Of a stretch of 50,000 nt of DNA, positions 1 to 11,870 are shown piece by piece. Under the pieces are notes generated by a model that was given only the letters and a program-made list of their open reading frames with translations, was not told the origin of the DNA and searched no databases. Each line of letters begins with the position of its first letter. Position 1 is the stretch's first letter. The translations under genes were made by a program, and so were the position numbers. Source of the DNA: Actinidia chinensis (lineage: Eukaryota > Streptophyta > Magnoliopsida > Ericales > Actinidiaceae); assembly GCA_009663005.1 (NCBI GenBank), contig CM018891.1, positions 3,200,465 through 3,250,464 on the forward strand, written 5' to 3'.

Positions 1-2529
1 TTTCTTATTCAGAAATAAAAAAATGTCATGAATTGGGAGAATGTACCTGGCTCCAACAAGAGAGGTGTTAATGGCATTGCTATATATCCCAAGTAGACTT
101 TTGGAAACTTGAAGCTTGTACAGTACTCTCTTTTGTGCCATTGAAATAAAGTAGTTTTAGGAAATCAATTTAGCCCATTTAGGTACTGAAAGAGATGTTT
201 CTGGTAGAAATCCAATACGAGACTTGAAGGAGTTTGGCCCTCCTCTGAATGTTAACCCACAAAATTAGCAGTGATACATTATACCATGTGCCAATATAGT
301 AGCTTTGAGATTAATCACCCTTCAAGTAGAGGATCTTTTCGAAAATGACTCACAATTTTCAACTAAATTTCATAGAAATATTTTTTTTAAACCAATTATT
401 ATTATGTACCCAAAGGCTAATGCCCATATGAGTTCTCGCTTGAGTCGTTATTCTAATTATGTATTCAAGTTTAATTCTCAATTATCGTCTATCCAAAAAC
501 AAGTCTGGGGGGTGTCAATAGTGGCTGATTGTGTATATCTTCATTAGTGATTTTGATTGCTATTTAAATTAGACTAATTTCATTCGATTTGAAAACTTCA
601 AGGTCAGAATTGACAAAATTTGAATTTTTAAGGACTAAAGTGACACAAAACATATTTTAAGTATCATTTGTGTATTTTACCTCATCACAACAAGCGAAAT
701 GATTTTAGAGCAAAGAGTGCATTTCAAATTCAAAACCTTTACTCGTAATGGGAAGGTTTGCAACATTCCATGCACCCAATATGTCAAAACCTATATGGAA
801 ACAGTTCAAAGTCAACTTAAAATGGGTCTGTGCAATTTGCAAACAGTAATGGTATCTATCTTATATATTTTCTTCGGTCGTCCTCCAAATTACAGTTCAA
901 TAGACAGTGATTAAAACACACACGAAATCCAGAAAATTAAAATCTCACAAATTAGAAATATACTTTAAGATAATCTTATACATTTCACGAATATTAATAT
1001 ACTTTTGTACAAATATCAATATACTTTTTGCATATTAATTACTGTACATTCTATTCTGATTAGCATTTTTTTTTGTCTATTTGAAGAAGATCCTTGCCAA
1101 GTTGGCTCCTCAAGTTGGGGAAGTTTCACCAAATAGGGTTAGAGTAGATAGTCCTCAACTGTTATGATAAGCAATTATGACGTTGTTGAATGGAAATAGC
1201 ATATCTCAAGAGCCGTCAAATTCTTGTCCTTTAAAAAAGAATCTTTGTGCTCAAGGTATCTAAGATTCTTGGAAGTGCATTTTGCAAAACATCAATGGAA
1301 GAGTCAAACATTTGATTTTTGGAGAGAGAAAATCACTAAAAGCAAGATATTTGGTAAGAGATGTATTGGTGCATTTTCATTTCTCCCCTTTCCGTTTCTT
1401 CCCGTCCGTCTCTCCTCTTTGAAAAGTGTATAGAATATGTACGTGAAAAAAGACCAAGTCATTATAAGCAATGGCCCATCGACTGAGTAGGCTCAAGTCC
1501 AAAGTTGCTTAGACAGGCTTGGGCTCTAGGAGTCAAAATTCAATAGTCATGATTCATGGATGCCTCGACCCCAAGTCCGACCACCTTTGAGTTTTCAAGA
1601 CTAACAAAAGTTCACACTTGAAATATTATGCTCAGTTATATCAGATTTAAAGAAGGTAAAACCAACTGTTGAACTGATCATTATGACGCAAGATGCAATA
1701 GTTTTTTAGAATGGTGTGAATGCATAACTTCGTGTAACTTTTACATCTTAACTTTTTATGGGATTAGGGGAAGAACCACTCCATTTGGAGAGAAAGCCAA
1801 AGACTAAAAAAGTAACTAAGTTAACTACTACAAAAAGAAAGACTTAGTAGAGCCTTAGATAAGCCAATACGCTCCAAAATCCAAGTTCACTTTCTATTTT
1901 CTTCTTCAAGTCACCTACTCAATTGTCAGAGAGTTTCTTCTTCAAGTCACCTACTCAATTGTCAGAGAGTTTTTGCCCGGTACTCCAGAGATCTTTTTTC
2001 TTCTTCAAGTCACCTGACTTGATGATGACTTGATCATCAGAGAATTTTTGCTCGGTACTCCAGAGACTTTGCCTTCTATTGTCAGGCACTCAGAGATTGA
2101 TCCCAACCCATCGAATCAAGAGCACCATCAAAATATGTGAAATGCTCATTAAGATTCTAACTGTTTTGACATTATATTTATCTTAACCACTGTCTAGTGA
2201 GTGGTCATTAGTAGTGCCTAACACAAAATGCCAAGTGACTTAAAAACACATCTAGCAGGTCTAATAGATATAATGTACATTATCACACAAAATGCTATGT
2301 GATTTAAAAACACATCTAAGCAGGGGAAATTATTTTACAAAAAAAATTGATGCAAATATCACTGACCAGACAATCTTGATGCAAAATTCTTTTGCTCTTT
2401 TTTTTTTCTCCATTGGATCATATAAGAGTACTTTCTACACTCGTTTCAATTTTTGTTCTAATTGCTACCTAAAGAATGAAAGTTACAACTCTCCTACAAA
2501 TAACAACTTTCAGATCAATGAATAACTAC
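1..2529. other. Intergenic, no gene recognised
   Basis: AT-rich sequence with only short spurious frames. No frame shows a protein domain I recognise, and none is flanked by plausible splice sites on both sides. The only structured element is the tandem repeat near 1.9 kb, listed separately. Old transposon debris is possible but I cannot identify it. Confidence 0.6.
1899..1970 (+). repeat. 36-bp tandem repeat, two copies plus a degenerate third
   Basis: Two adjacent copies of a 36-bp unit beginning TTCTTCTTCAAGTCACC occupy 1899-1934 and 1935-1970. A third, divergent copy starts near 1999 with the same first 17 bases and then departs. The phrase CGGTACTCCAGAGA follows at about 1979 and again at about 2053, so a larger composite unit of some 75 bp may have been duplicated too. 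No function is evident. Confidence 0.75.
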
Positions 2530-5500
2530 CTACCTACATACCAACTGTTTATTTCGAATTACAAAGTTATCAACAATCCGAACAGTACTTAACGGGTCCT
2601 GATGGGAGGAAACCGCGCACCATTTGCTAGGGAACCTCCTCAGGTGGCTCTGCTGCTGTATCTGCCTCGATTCCCCATCCCATTGAGGATCTAGCTTCCA
2701 CTCCTTCGGAACCTGCGTGTCCAAATGAGTCGGTAATACCCAGAAAAAAGTTTGGTGAACTCCAAACCTCTGATGAAGAGGAGCAAAGTCTTAGACAACT
2801 TAAATAGCAAATAAAAGCAACTTGTCAAACGACTCAAACCCAAAGAAAACTAGGGTTGTAAAAAGGGCCAAAGATAGAACCCACTTTGTGAGCAAGACAA
2901 GTGCAAAGAAAGTAACTGGATAACTATATTTTACAATAATAAATATTGCAATGATAATCATTGAACTCGTACACATAAATTTATGAAGGCAATTTACCAT
3001 AAATCTCTCCATTTCTCTCACTAATCTCACACAATCTCCAACCCACCTCTGTCCATGACAAATAGCAAGTATTCAAATATATTTGCTTTCTCTTTTGGTG
3101 ATTCAAATTAATTCATAGTTTTTGATACAAACTCGCATGCCATGGCTCATTTTAGGGAAAGGGCATTGGTTTTGTTCCGCTGGAGCTTCAACTTGAAGTG
3201 TTCCACTGGTGAACTATTGTCTTATATGGTTCAAGGATTAATTTTAAAATTTCATACTATAACAGCAAAGGCCCATTGCTACGCTGAATAATTCATGACA
3301 ACCATCTTCACAACAATTACTTTCTCGGTCCCTAATTGTTGGTCCATCTTTCAATTAGGATGTCCCAAATTATTAGTCCTCTTTGAAAACTCAAAAATAC
3401 AATTTTTTTAGTTTACCAAAACTATCCCCGACAAATGGCTACGAATGTAATCAAAAGCAGTGTTACCTGGAACATGGATCGTTGCGAGCGGGAACATTGT
3501 AATGGAACGCAGTACGTCATATATCGGCAAACGTGGTACGCTGAGGGATAGCTCTTCGGATCGCTTGGTCGGAACGAAATACGTTTTTATTCGGAGCGTG
3601 GACGGTGTTTCGGACCATAGTTATCACAAGCCCTAATTAATCTTAAATAGGCTTGTGGATTACTAATATATTTTTGGGGGCACCTCATTCCAAAAATCAT
3701 AACTTCCTATGATCCAATAATTAGAGCACCAACTTCTCTTGTATTTCGTCACCAATCTCATTATTCTTTCCATAAATTTTAAAACACAGTGGTAGCCAAT
3801 GCCTCTCTATATCAACAAGTAGTTTCAAACATTATATAATGGGAATGCAAATTGTTTTAGCTACCTCAAAAATTCTAACTTCGAGTTTGATCTAAAATGT
3901 CAATGCATGGGAAGGATTTACAATATTTTGACAATTTGTTTACCTTTAAAATATGTATCCTTGACCAACCGAAAGCTTGGGCCATCCTTTGAATATTAAA
4001 TTCAATGTATGAACACACAAGGCGACCAATCCGGAAAACTAGCATCACGTTCCGGTCGTGAACCAACCCACGTTTGGGATCGTGCGATCCAGATCGCATT
4101 CGTTGTGGGTTGGGGGTGGGGGGTGGTGCGCATTGTGGTAACCTTGTTCACAATTGAGAATATAAAGGAGGCATGTTGGAAATTAAAAAGTTAGAATTCC
4201 TGAAAGGGAACCACCAACTAGGGATGAAGTATTATTTTTGTTCCTGTCCTGAGTCTCAAGAAACAATAACACCTAACACTGTTTTCTCCATAGTTTTATT
4301 TATGGCCAATGCTATGGGGGTGTTGATTGGGATGGGAGTCTGGGACGCCTTTGATGCCAGTCAGATTGTACAACAACAACAATAACCGCAGTTCTTGCTT
4401 AACTTTTATCCTATCAATAATAATGGCATACTTTATCTTGCATGCTGTGCGCTAACTAATGAACTATAACATTTTGATTACAATACTGTACATCGTTTAA
4501 AAAATGTATTAGTAACCTTTTCTTCATTTAACAAAATAAAGAAAACACACGACGGTAGGTGCTAAAAGATTTAAGCAGCTAACGTGCCTAGACAATGATA
4601 CAAGCTTTGGTTGCTAAATCTCTGAGATGCTCAACCTTTAAGCAGAGTCTGCTTTGGTAGAACAGACAGAACTGTGTTATAATTTTAAATAATTTAATTT
4701 CCTAAGCAAATAGAAAATAAGCATATTGGCTTCTTACCTTGTCAACTCCAAGGATGAAAACCTCAAGATCACCATCGTGCTTGATACGGAAGCGAGTGAA
4801 CAACTTGTATTAGCAATGCGAAGTGACGAAAAGGCTTCATCAAGTGTAGGTGAAGCCAATTGATGCATATATACAAGTAGCTTCCCAACACCAAAAGAAA
4901 CAATAGGAGTGGAGAAGAGACTCCAGAATAAGGAAGACAGAAGCTAGTATATAACTGCACCCCTCTCGAGAGTGATTCCATCCCCTCTTGCAGATGTTAT
5001 TCCTGGTTATAGGCCATGACCTAACAATTGCTCCAACTGTAAAGATGAAAAAAGAACAAAGGAACAACAGAATCTCAATCGTTTCCCATATAGAAGAAAG
5101 TTCTACCTCTGAGCATCAAGGCAGACATTAGATACTTGATACTGCTGGATAAAGACCAAATGTCCACTGTTCTATACGAGCCCAAAGGCCAGTTGGGTCT
5201 GGAAAGTGCTCGCTTTCCACCGACCGATACCATTCATATAGAGTGTGGTAACCTGTGAGGAAAATTTCAGATGATAAGTCAAATTCCATTTTCCACCTTT
5301 TTTGGCCAAAAGGTTAACAATTCAAAATTCACATCACTCAGACAAATTTTGAACAGTGCAGTGCCCGTGTACCACTGTTGTAATAATTAAACCCACATGG
5401 TTTCAGGGACCAAATTACCGATTCACAAACTTATGCCATATTTTCCCAAAAGGTTATATGACTGATATTTAGCTCCCAATGTAAAATAAAAAAGTGCTTA

Positions 5501-6025
5501 ATTTTCCCAAAAAAAATAATTAATTACTAGCACTTCGAGAGTCAAATATATTAACAAACCTCATGTCAATTTCTTTTCCATACGCAGTATCATCCACCCT
5601 CAAGGTATGGACTATATTACCTCCGTCAACAGATGTTTGTGCCTAATTTTATATAAGCATGAATGCCCAAATGGTCTATTGAGCATATCAAGATATACCA
5701 AAAGAACTTAACACACCACCACCACCACCCAAAAAAAAAGAACTTTATGGACTGATGTCCAGCTCAGATAAAAATGCAACAATAAGTATGTAATGGAACG
5801 AAATCCTCTCATTTTGATATTTTCAAATCAAGCATGAAAAGTCACCTGAAGTTGCTGGTAGTTTGTGCCGGATACAACTCTCAATACCTAGTTCCAACAG
5901 CAACATAAGAATAAGTGCTGAAGCCTAGCGTGTTGAAACATGAAGACTCCCAATTATCATCCTTCTCTTCCAAGACAGTTTGGAGGGAATAAATGCGAAA
6001 GCAGCTATTAACAATAACAGGGCCC
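2530..6025 (-). pseudogene. Calcineurin-like metallophosphoesterase membrane protein, 3' part, degenerate
   Basis: Four minus-strand exons match the C-terminal quarter of a plant transmembrane calcineurin-like metallophosphoesterase family of roughly 1,000 residues. In transcript order they are 6025-5846, 5252-5107, 5030-4738 and 2712-2530. Recognisable pieces are a hydrophobic segment ending ELGIESCIRHKLPATSG, then GYHTLYEWYRSVESEHF, then GSYLYICINWLHLH with FTRFRIKHDGDLEVF, and finally VPKEWKLDPQWDGE through TVRIVDNFVI. Exon junctions have AG acceptors and GT donors, so this is a genomic copy and not a retrocopy. It is broken: the first exon has an in-frame TAG after HVSTR, the second shifts frame after FGLYP, and the third shifts several times. 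The phosphoesterase catalytic domain, which lies upstream in the family, was not found. The last residues diverge from the usual C-terminus. The intron at 2713-4737 holds no gene I recognise. Family recognition is from memory of conserved motifs. Confidence 0.75.
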
Positions 6026-7813
6026 CTGCAGAAGATACATATCACTGTCTGAACAAGAATAAAAAAGCATTCCATACTGTGCTAAAGAAGCTTCTGAGTT
6101 CTGAGATGGCCACAAAATGTATCATCCCGTAAGATATGGTCTAGATTACACTGGAAAAAAGAGCGAACACAATCAGTCATCTCTTGGTAAAAATATAACT
6201 TGCTATAAACTTTCTAGTCAAGCAAGTATGAATTTTCTTATGTAAAAATAGAAACTAATTGGATAAAGCAAGCCAACGATAGTAATCTATGGTCTATGGG
6301 ACAAGCCTGGCCAAGGTGGAAATCAGTAGCACTTTTGGCAACTATGGCGGAAAAGTGTATTGACTCCAACAAGGGGGAAACTACAAATATTGTACTAGTC
6401 AAGCATCGAGTCAAATAATCCATGACATCCAGCTGCCTAGCATGAGCCCAAGAGACTCTATGTAAAAAACTATGGGGGAAATACCACTTACTACTTCTTT
6501 GATGCAGAGCTTCTCTCAATAGAAACCAAAAATGCGGACAAGCGCCTTTTTGTGTTTTTGGCCGAATGAAGTCCTTCACTCTGCTTGCCTGAGAAACGTT
6601 AGAAAGAAGATGGAACTCAATCAGGAACAGAGTCTTTAGGGCAAAATATGTCCTCTAAAGAAATGATCCACCAAGACTTTCCATGCAATTTCACAGTATC
6701 GCTCAGCAGCGTAATTAAAGCAGTCTGCATCATGCCCATCTTGATTCAAGTTCTTGAATATGAGATCTATTCTCTTTGATGGCCATTGCCCAATTCGCTA
6801 GATGCCCAAGCAGCAAAAGGCACAGCAACATGTTGACAAAGCAAATATCCCAAAGGCAGGAACAACAACAGAAAGTTACATATGCTTGGTTTAGCGAACT
6901 ACACTTATTTTGTTTAACAAAGGTTTTCTGAGACTATTTATGGCTGAACCAAAGTTATACTGGGAAACTCAATTCTGTAAGTCCTTGGTTTTGTGAAAGC
7001 CCTAAAACTGTTGTGCCTCAAGAATTTTAATACCAATCCCCTTCATTCCCCGTTCCACCGTCGTCATCATCTAATTTCCATGTGGCTCACCAAATGCATG
7101 CCTCCCTCAATAACTCAATGGCTGCTTGCTGCAATATCTCTCATTCAGCATTCCACCAGGCAGCACAGAGTGATGATTTGAGCAGTACTTTGTCTAAAGT
7201 AACCACAGTTGGAAGTGTGATAATATCATGAGGGAAGCAAACAGCATGCTCCTACCTTTCAAGAATCAGAAACAATCGAATGTGACGTACGCTTGAATCT
7301 GCTTCCCCAAAGAAATATGAAATAAATCACCCAAAAAAAATAATTAAACACACACAAATAATTCAAAAACCATGGTCAAAAATTATTTGCAAAAACCGAC
7401 TGTGTCAATGACTTTCATTTAACACCAGCGCCAATGCTGGACATATTTGAAGAAAACAAAAACATCAATCAACCACCAATAATATAGTCAAGTCAAGACT
7501 ATAATTTTTCCAAAAACATACAAAATAATTCAAGTAGGTCGCATGTTCCTAAATGTTTTAACTTTCAATAGTTGAGCTTCATTATAGTCCAAGTCTGTCA
7601 CAACCCCCAAGTTGCTTAATTTTCACTACTTTCAAGTTCCAACAATGCAACTAAGTGGATGCTGATTGAAAGGTGATGACTATCTTCGTACAATTTGGAG
7701 CTAAAATGTCCTTACTGAAAGAGGAAATCCAAATTCGAACTCTGCCTTCGTCAATCGTTGAGGTTGCGAGCAAAACAAAAATTGAACCCCCTCAGCAGTA
7801 AGGAGGAACGCGT
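6026..7813. other. Unassigned region between two broken minus-strand genes
   Basis: No complete gene. On the minus strand around 6770-6600 an open stretch reads NLNQDGHDADCFNYAAER and then CEIAWKVLVDHFF before a stop. It looks protein-like in composition but I do not recognise the family. A 113-residue minus-strand frame at 6579-6238 has no recognisable motif. The expected upstream exons of the metallophosphoesterase are absent. Confidence 0.45.
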
Positions 7814-7818
7814 GGGCC

Positions 7819-8319
7819 TGTTGGAAGTTCCAGCCCAATTGAAGCCCATAGGATCAAAGCCCAAGCCCAAGGTGGGGAGGCCCAAGCCCATGAACCCAAT
7901 CCAAGTCCAAGGCCCAGCCTGGCCCAATCCCTACAAGATCTCTTCTAGAAGCAGCCTCCATTTGGTAAGTTTGTCAGAGACTTTGTCTCTGATTGTGAAG
8001 AAGGCGTGCCGCCAAAGAGAAAGAAAGAGAGACAGGGGAGAAGAAAAGAATGGCCAGAGGAGAAGAAGGCTGCCTGAAAATGTCAAATGGGGGCCGATCT
8101 TCTCTATTTTCGTAAAGGCTCCGTATTGAGAGGAGCAGAGAGAGCGCAGGGAGAAGTACAGAGAGAGTGAGGAGGAGAAGGCCCAGAGTAAGATTGAGTG
8201 AGGTGTGAGTGAACGGGGGGGAAAGAGCAAGACTGTGAGATAGAGAGAAGAGGAGTGAGTGTGATCTCCCCTTTGTATTTATTGTATCATTTCTGATAAG
8301 TGAATTAACAGATTCCTCT

Positions 8320-8352
<33 letters not shown>

Positions 8353-8431
8353 TTAAATCTTGTCTTGTTGGGTGTGGTTGATGTTGGTGCTATCTCGCTG
8401 GGTGACTGGTAACTCGTTTTGGGCCACAACA
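7819..8431 (+). repeat. 5' LTR of Copia element 1
   Basis: Starts TGTTGGAAGTTCCAGCCC and ends CTCGTTTTGGGCCACAACA. It aligns along its whole length with 11256-11870, with many small indels. Shared landmarks include GGGGGCCGATCTTCTCTATT, the CTTTGTATTTAT stretch and CATTGTTGGCCGAACCACGT. Several open frames cross it but are chance frames in purine-rich sequence. Confidence 0.88.
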
Positions 8432-8435
8432 ACAA

Positions 8436-8448
8436 TGGTATCAGAGCC
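8436..8448 (+). other. Primer-binding site of Copia element 1
   Basis: TGGTATCAGAGCC lies 4 bases after the end of the 5' LTR. This is the standard plant Copia primer-binding site, complementary to the 3' end of initiator tRNA-Met. It fixes the element's orientation as + strand. Confidence 0.85.
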
Positions 8449-8599
8449 AAATTCGAGGCACGGAGAGTCACCGGGTGCCACGGAGTACACATCTCGAATT
8501 CGACCAAAATCGAATTGCCTAAAACTGGGATTTGAGCATTACCATCACTTTCGTCTCTCGATTACGAAGCTCCAGCACCAAACGGAGTAAAAATCGGAA

Positions 8600-9330
8600 T
8601 CCAAACGAGCCCTCAGCGCCCGATTGAAGGTCGGAGAGTCAGATCCACGCGCCACACGCGCCCCGAACGGTTGATGACGACTGAGATGTAACGCTCCACT
8701 CGCTGCAAGCGCGCTGAGAAGTCGCCCACGCAGCCGCCACGCGCCAGAGGAGGGCCTGACGCGCGCTCAAGCGCCAACCACGCGCTTCCACGTGGCCCCA
8801 GCGCTCTCACGCGCCCTTGCACGCGCCAGCGAGTGGCGCAACTCGGCAGCCAGATAGACACGCGCCCGCACGCGCCCTACACAGTCCAGCGGAGTGGCGG
8901 CAACTGCGTGCACAGAGCGCCAATCGCCACAGCCGATCCCAGTCCACGCACCTAGCCACGTCAGCTTGGGACGTACACTGCGCGCGCACACGTGTGAGCC
9001 GCGCCAAGCAGGCCCTTAATCCGCGCCGGATTCGAGCCGAGTTCGTCAATCTTGAGCCGTTGACCAGTTGACGCAGCCGGCCGTGACCGCCGCCGCTGAC
9101 CGTTTGACTGCGTCACGTGACCGTTTGACCAAGGCGTTGACCGAGAGTGAATTACACCTTTGGTCCTGAACCTTTCTGATATTTCCATTGGTTCCCTTGA
9201 AGTTTGGGAAAATGCAAATTAGACCCCTGGGAGTTTGGAAATTGCAATTGGTCCCTGGAAAAATGAATATTTTTTCAATTAGTCCAAAAGTTTCAATTTT
9301 ATTCATTTGGGTCCCAGAAGTGTCTGATTT
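8600..9330 (+). other. GC-rich leader of Copia element 1 with reiterated CACGCGCC motifs
   Basis: Between the primer site and gag, a GC-rich block (about 8640-9130) repeats CACGCGC-type octamers roughly nine times, near 8646, 8654, 8737, 8777, 8807, 8819, 8859 and 8869. A block of degenerate GGTCCCTG-like minirepeats follows at 9155-9320. Frames in this block on both strands are open only because stop codons are rare in GC-rich DNA. Confidence 0.6.
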
Positions 9331-9469
9331 TTGACGGAAAAAGCCTATTCTGAGTTTTCTCGGCGTTCCGGGGATCCATCGCGGGGTCGGTTTCGAAAGA
9401 TTTGTTCTATCTAGAAAATAGTAGAAGGAAGTAGTAATATGGCGGAGGCGAGACTAATTTGGGAGCTAT

Positions 9470-10222
9470 GATCATGCTTTCAGTACAAATTACGCTCTAT
9501 GGAAACCGAGGATGGAAGACATCCTATTATGCAAAGATTTGCCATGATCCTTTAGAGAATAAAGGTAGAAAAAAAACCGGGCAGGGGGCGGAAGGGAGAA
9601 GAAGGATGGGAGTGGACGAAGATGAACAGGAGAAAACAATCGGGCTAATAGACAGTGCATGGACCGAAGTGTCCACCATTGTAGCACAGAGACGAGTGCT
9701 ACGAGTGTGGACCAATTGGAGAAGATCGTATCAAGCGAAGACATCGCGGGAATAAGGCCTTATTGATGAGAAAGGCTGTGTAAATTTGAAACTACAGAGA
9801 GGGGACCGTGGCGGAACATACAAGTGGTTCAAGAATTTGGTCGACCATGAGCAGTGAGCGTGTTTTGTGACCTAAATTCGCCGAATGAGATGCAGGCCTC
9901 TACTGCGTCTGAGTTTCTTTACATGAGAGTTGGAGAATTGGTGGTTCTCTCAGAATTCCGCGAAGGATGGGAAGTTGACTATGAGTATAGTCAAGGATTG
10001 CCCATTTCAAAGAAGAAAGCACGGGAGAAAGAGATGGGTTACGACAGAGCGAAGGCAGTGAGTCGAGGCCTTAATCTCAGACGGGAAGCAGGGAAAGAGG
10101 TCGAGGTCACCAGAGGAATAATGGAGAGGGCGGCCCAAGGGTCACAATCAAGGGGTGAGTTTAGTGTTTTTTCTGCGATCAAGAAGGGCATATGAAGAGG
10201 AATTGGCCCCAAAGTATAAAGC
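9470..10222 (+). pseudogene. Copia element 1 gag remnant with zinc knuckle
   Basis: Reading across frameshifts, 9480-9950 shows the retrotransposon gag (UBN2-type) signature: a region around GLIDSAW, then YQAKTSR near 9727-9750, followed by sequence matching the KALLMRKAV-L-LQRG motif. At about 10165-10222 a CCHC-like knuckle is recognisable as CDQEGHMKRN, with its final Cys changed to Trp. These features package RNA in the virus-like particle of active elements. Here many frameshifts and stops break the frame, so no full gag is encoded. Confidence 0.65.
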
Positions 10223-10324
10223 ACAGATCCAGTTCTTCAGGACCAGCATCAGCATCGGTATCAGTGATGACAGATTCGGGACAACGGATGCTTCCGAGTT
10301 CATCGGCAGATGAGATCCAGATTG

Positions 10325-10725
10325 GATATGATTCAGGAAGTGGCCTACCAACATTTGTAGAGACAAGGAGATGTTCTCTACCTATACGACATGCGAGGGA
10401 CTTGTACGGAGGCGAAACAACCCGACGAACAAAGTTGTTGGCAAGGGAATAGTCCGGTTCCGCATGGCAGAGGGAGGCTGTGACGTGACAGAGGTACAGG
10501 CATGTCCCAAAAACTACGGAAAAAAAAAATTTGCTCCATTGGGGATGCTAGAGCAATGGGGTTTGCAGCATTGCCAGCACGGGGGGAGGGGAGGGAAGGG
10601 GAATCTGAGAATCTTTCAAGGGAAAACAAAGAGATGCTGCGGGGAAGGAGATAAAGGACTATATCGGCCTGGAGGGGAGGAATGTCCAGACAGGAAGAGA
10701 TGTGTCCGACATGGGTCCAAGTGAG
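10325..10725 (+). pseudogene. Copia element 1 protease / pre-integrase remnant
   Basis: A DSGSG motif near 10330 corresponds to the aspartic protease active site. It is followed in shifting frames by YTTCEGL, then NKVVGKGIVRFRMA at about 10430-10470 and a stretch ending GLYRPGGE near 10680. Together these resemble the gag-pre-integrase domain that precedes the integrase core in Copia polyproteins. After this point the integrase, reverse transcriptase and RNase H regions are absent, and the sequence proceeds to the polypurine tract near 11241-11255. Confidence 0.6.
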
Positions 10726-11255
10726 TGATAATTAAGCGGAAGGAATGGACAAGGAAAGCAACAGGGTGCCACCAAGCACACAAAGCAAGCGAAGAGACAA
10801 GAGACACCTGGAGGAGCCAGAGTGGTACGCAGGAGCGGCTTGAGGACAAGCTGCGGAGTCTGACCAGAAGAGAAAAAGACAGTTATGAAGCCAGTGCGAT
10901 TGCATAGAAAAGTCCAGAGGAAGGAGACAAAGTCGATTCTGAAGAGTTGTAAATCGAACCGGCGGCGACATCGCCGAAACGAGTCTCTTTCGCTCTCGAT
11001 TTGTCAGTGAGTGGGGATCTATCCAGACGTGTTACACAAGGGAGGAGAGGGAGCCACGACGACTCGCAATGTGATTGTGTAACTTTGCGGAGCTCTCGGT
11101 GAGGGGGAGCAAGGCACCTAAGGAGAAGGGTGTAGACACTTCAAGGGAAGTGACGTGCCAGTGATGGGGGGGGTGGGTAAACGTATATCGGATGCAGCCT
11201 TGCAGATATTACGGGCGGAGTGGATCAGATTACCTCCAATGGCTGGAGGGGGAGA

Positions 11256-11870
11256 TGTTGGAAGTCCAGCCCATTGAAGCCATAGGATCCAAAGGCCCAA
11301 GACCAAGGGTGGGAGGCCCAAGCCATGAAAACCCATCCAAGCCCAAGGCCCAAGCTTTGCCAATCCTTACCAAGATCTTTCTAGAAGCAGCCTCCAATTT
11401 GGTAAGTTTGGCAGCGACTTGTCTATGATTGAAGAGGCGGAGAAAGAAAAGAGAGAAGGGGAGAGGAAGAAAAGAATGCAGAGAAGAGAGAAAGGCTGAT
11501 GATGAATGAAAATGTCAACAATGGGGGCCGATCTTCTCTATTTAAAGGCTCCGTTTGAGGAGTGAGAGAGCAGAGAGCGCAGGAGAAGGTACAGAATGAG
11601 GAAGCGGGCAGTGTAGATGAGTGAGGTGCCCTTAAATGGTGAGTGAAGAGAGCAAGAATGTTGTGAGCTAGAGAGAAGAGTGAGTTGAGTATGATCTCTC
11701 CTTTGTATTTATGAATTCATTTATGATAGTTGACCCCCCCCCCCATTACAGATCTCCCCTCTCCCCGTGCGCACGTTTAGGCCATTGTTGGCCGAACCAC
11801 GTAAATCTTTGTCTGGTGTGTGTGGCTGATAATGGTGGGAGTGACTGGTAACTCGTTTTGGGCACAACCA
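11256..11870 (+). repeat. 3' LTR of Copia element 1
   Basis: Aligns with 7819-8431, starting TGTTGGAAGTCCAGCCC after a purine tract and ending GTTTTGGGCACAACCA. It contains a run of nine C residues near 11735 that is absent from the 5' copy. The divergence between the LTRs indicates an old insertion, or one accumulating many indels. Confidence 0.88.

Larger units (their letters stand above)
7819..11870 (+). mobile_element. Non-autonomous Copia LTR retrotransposon (element 1)
   Basis: Two LTRs of about 614 bp (7819-8431 and 11256-11870) begin TGTTGGAAGT and end in CACAACA or CACAACCA. A primer-binding site complementary to initiator tRNA-Met follows the 5' LTR and a purine-rich tract (GGAGGGGGAGA) precedes the 3' LTR. 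The flanking 5-mers are GGGCC (7814-7818) and AGGCC (11871-11875), a one-mismatch target-site duplication. The 2.8-kb interior holds a frameshifted gag, a zinc knuckle, a DSG protease-like motif and a pre-integrase region. It then runs into the 3' end with no integrase, reverse transcriptase or RNase H. It therefore could not move unaided. It lies within what looks like an armadillo-repeat gene on the opposite strand. Confidence 0.85.

Noticed and set aside
305..547. 80-residue plus-strand frame near the left edge
   Set aside because: No recognisable domain, no splice context and AT-rich codon use typical of chance frames.
7758..8507. Several open frames of 76-177 residues on both strands
   Set aside because: They lie in the purine-rich 5' LTR of Copia element 1, and the same sequence in the 3' LTR does not keep the frames.
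8613..9071. Overlapping arginine/alanine-rich frames on both strands
   Set aside because: They fall in the reiterated CACGCGCC leader, where stop codons are rare. No frame resembles a known protein.
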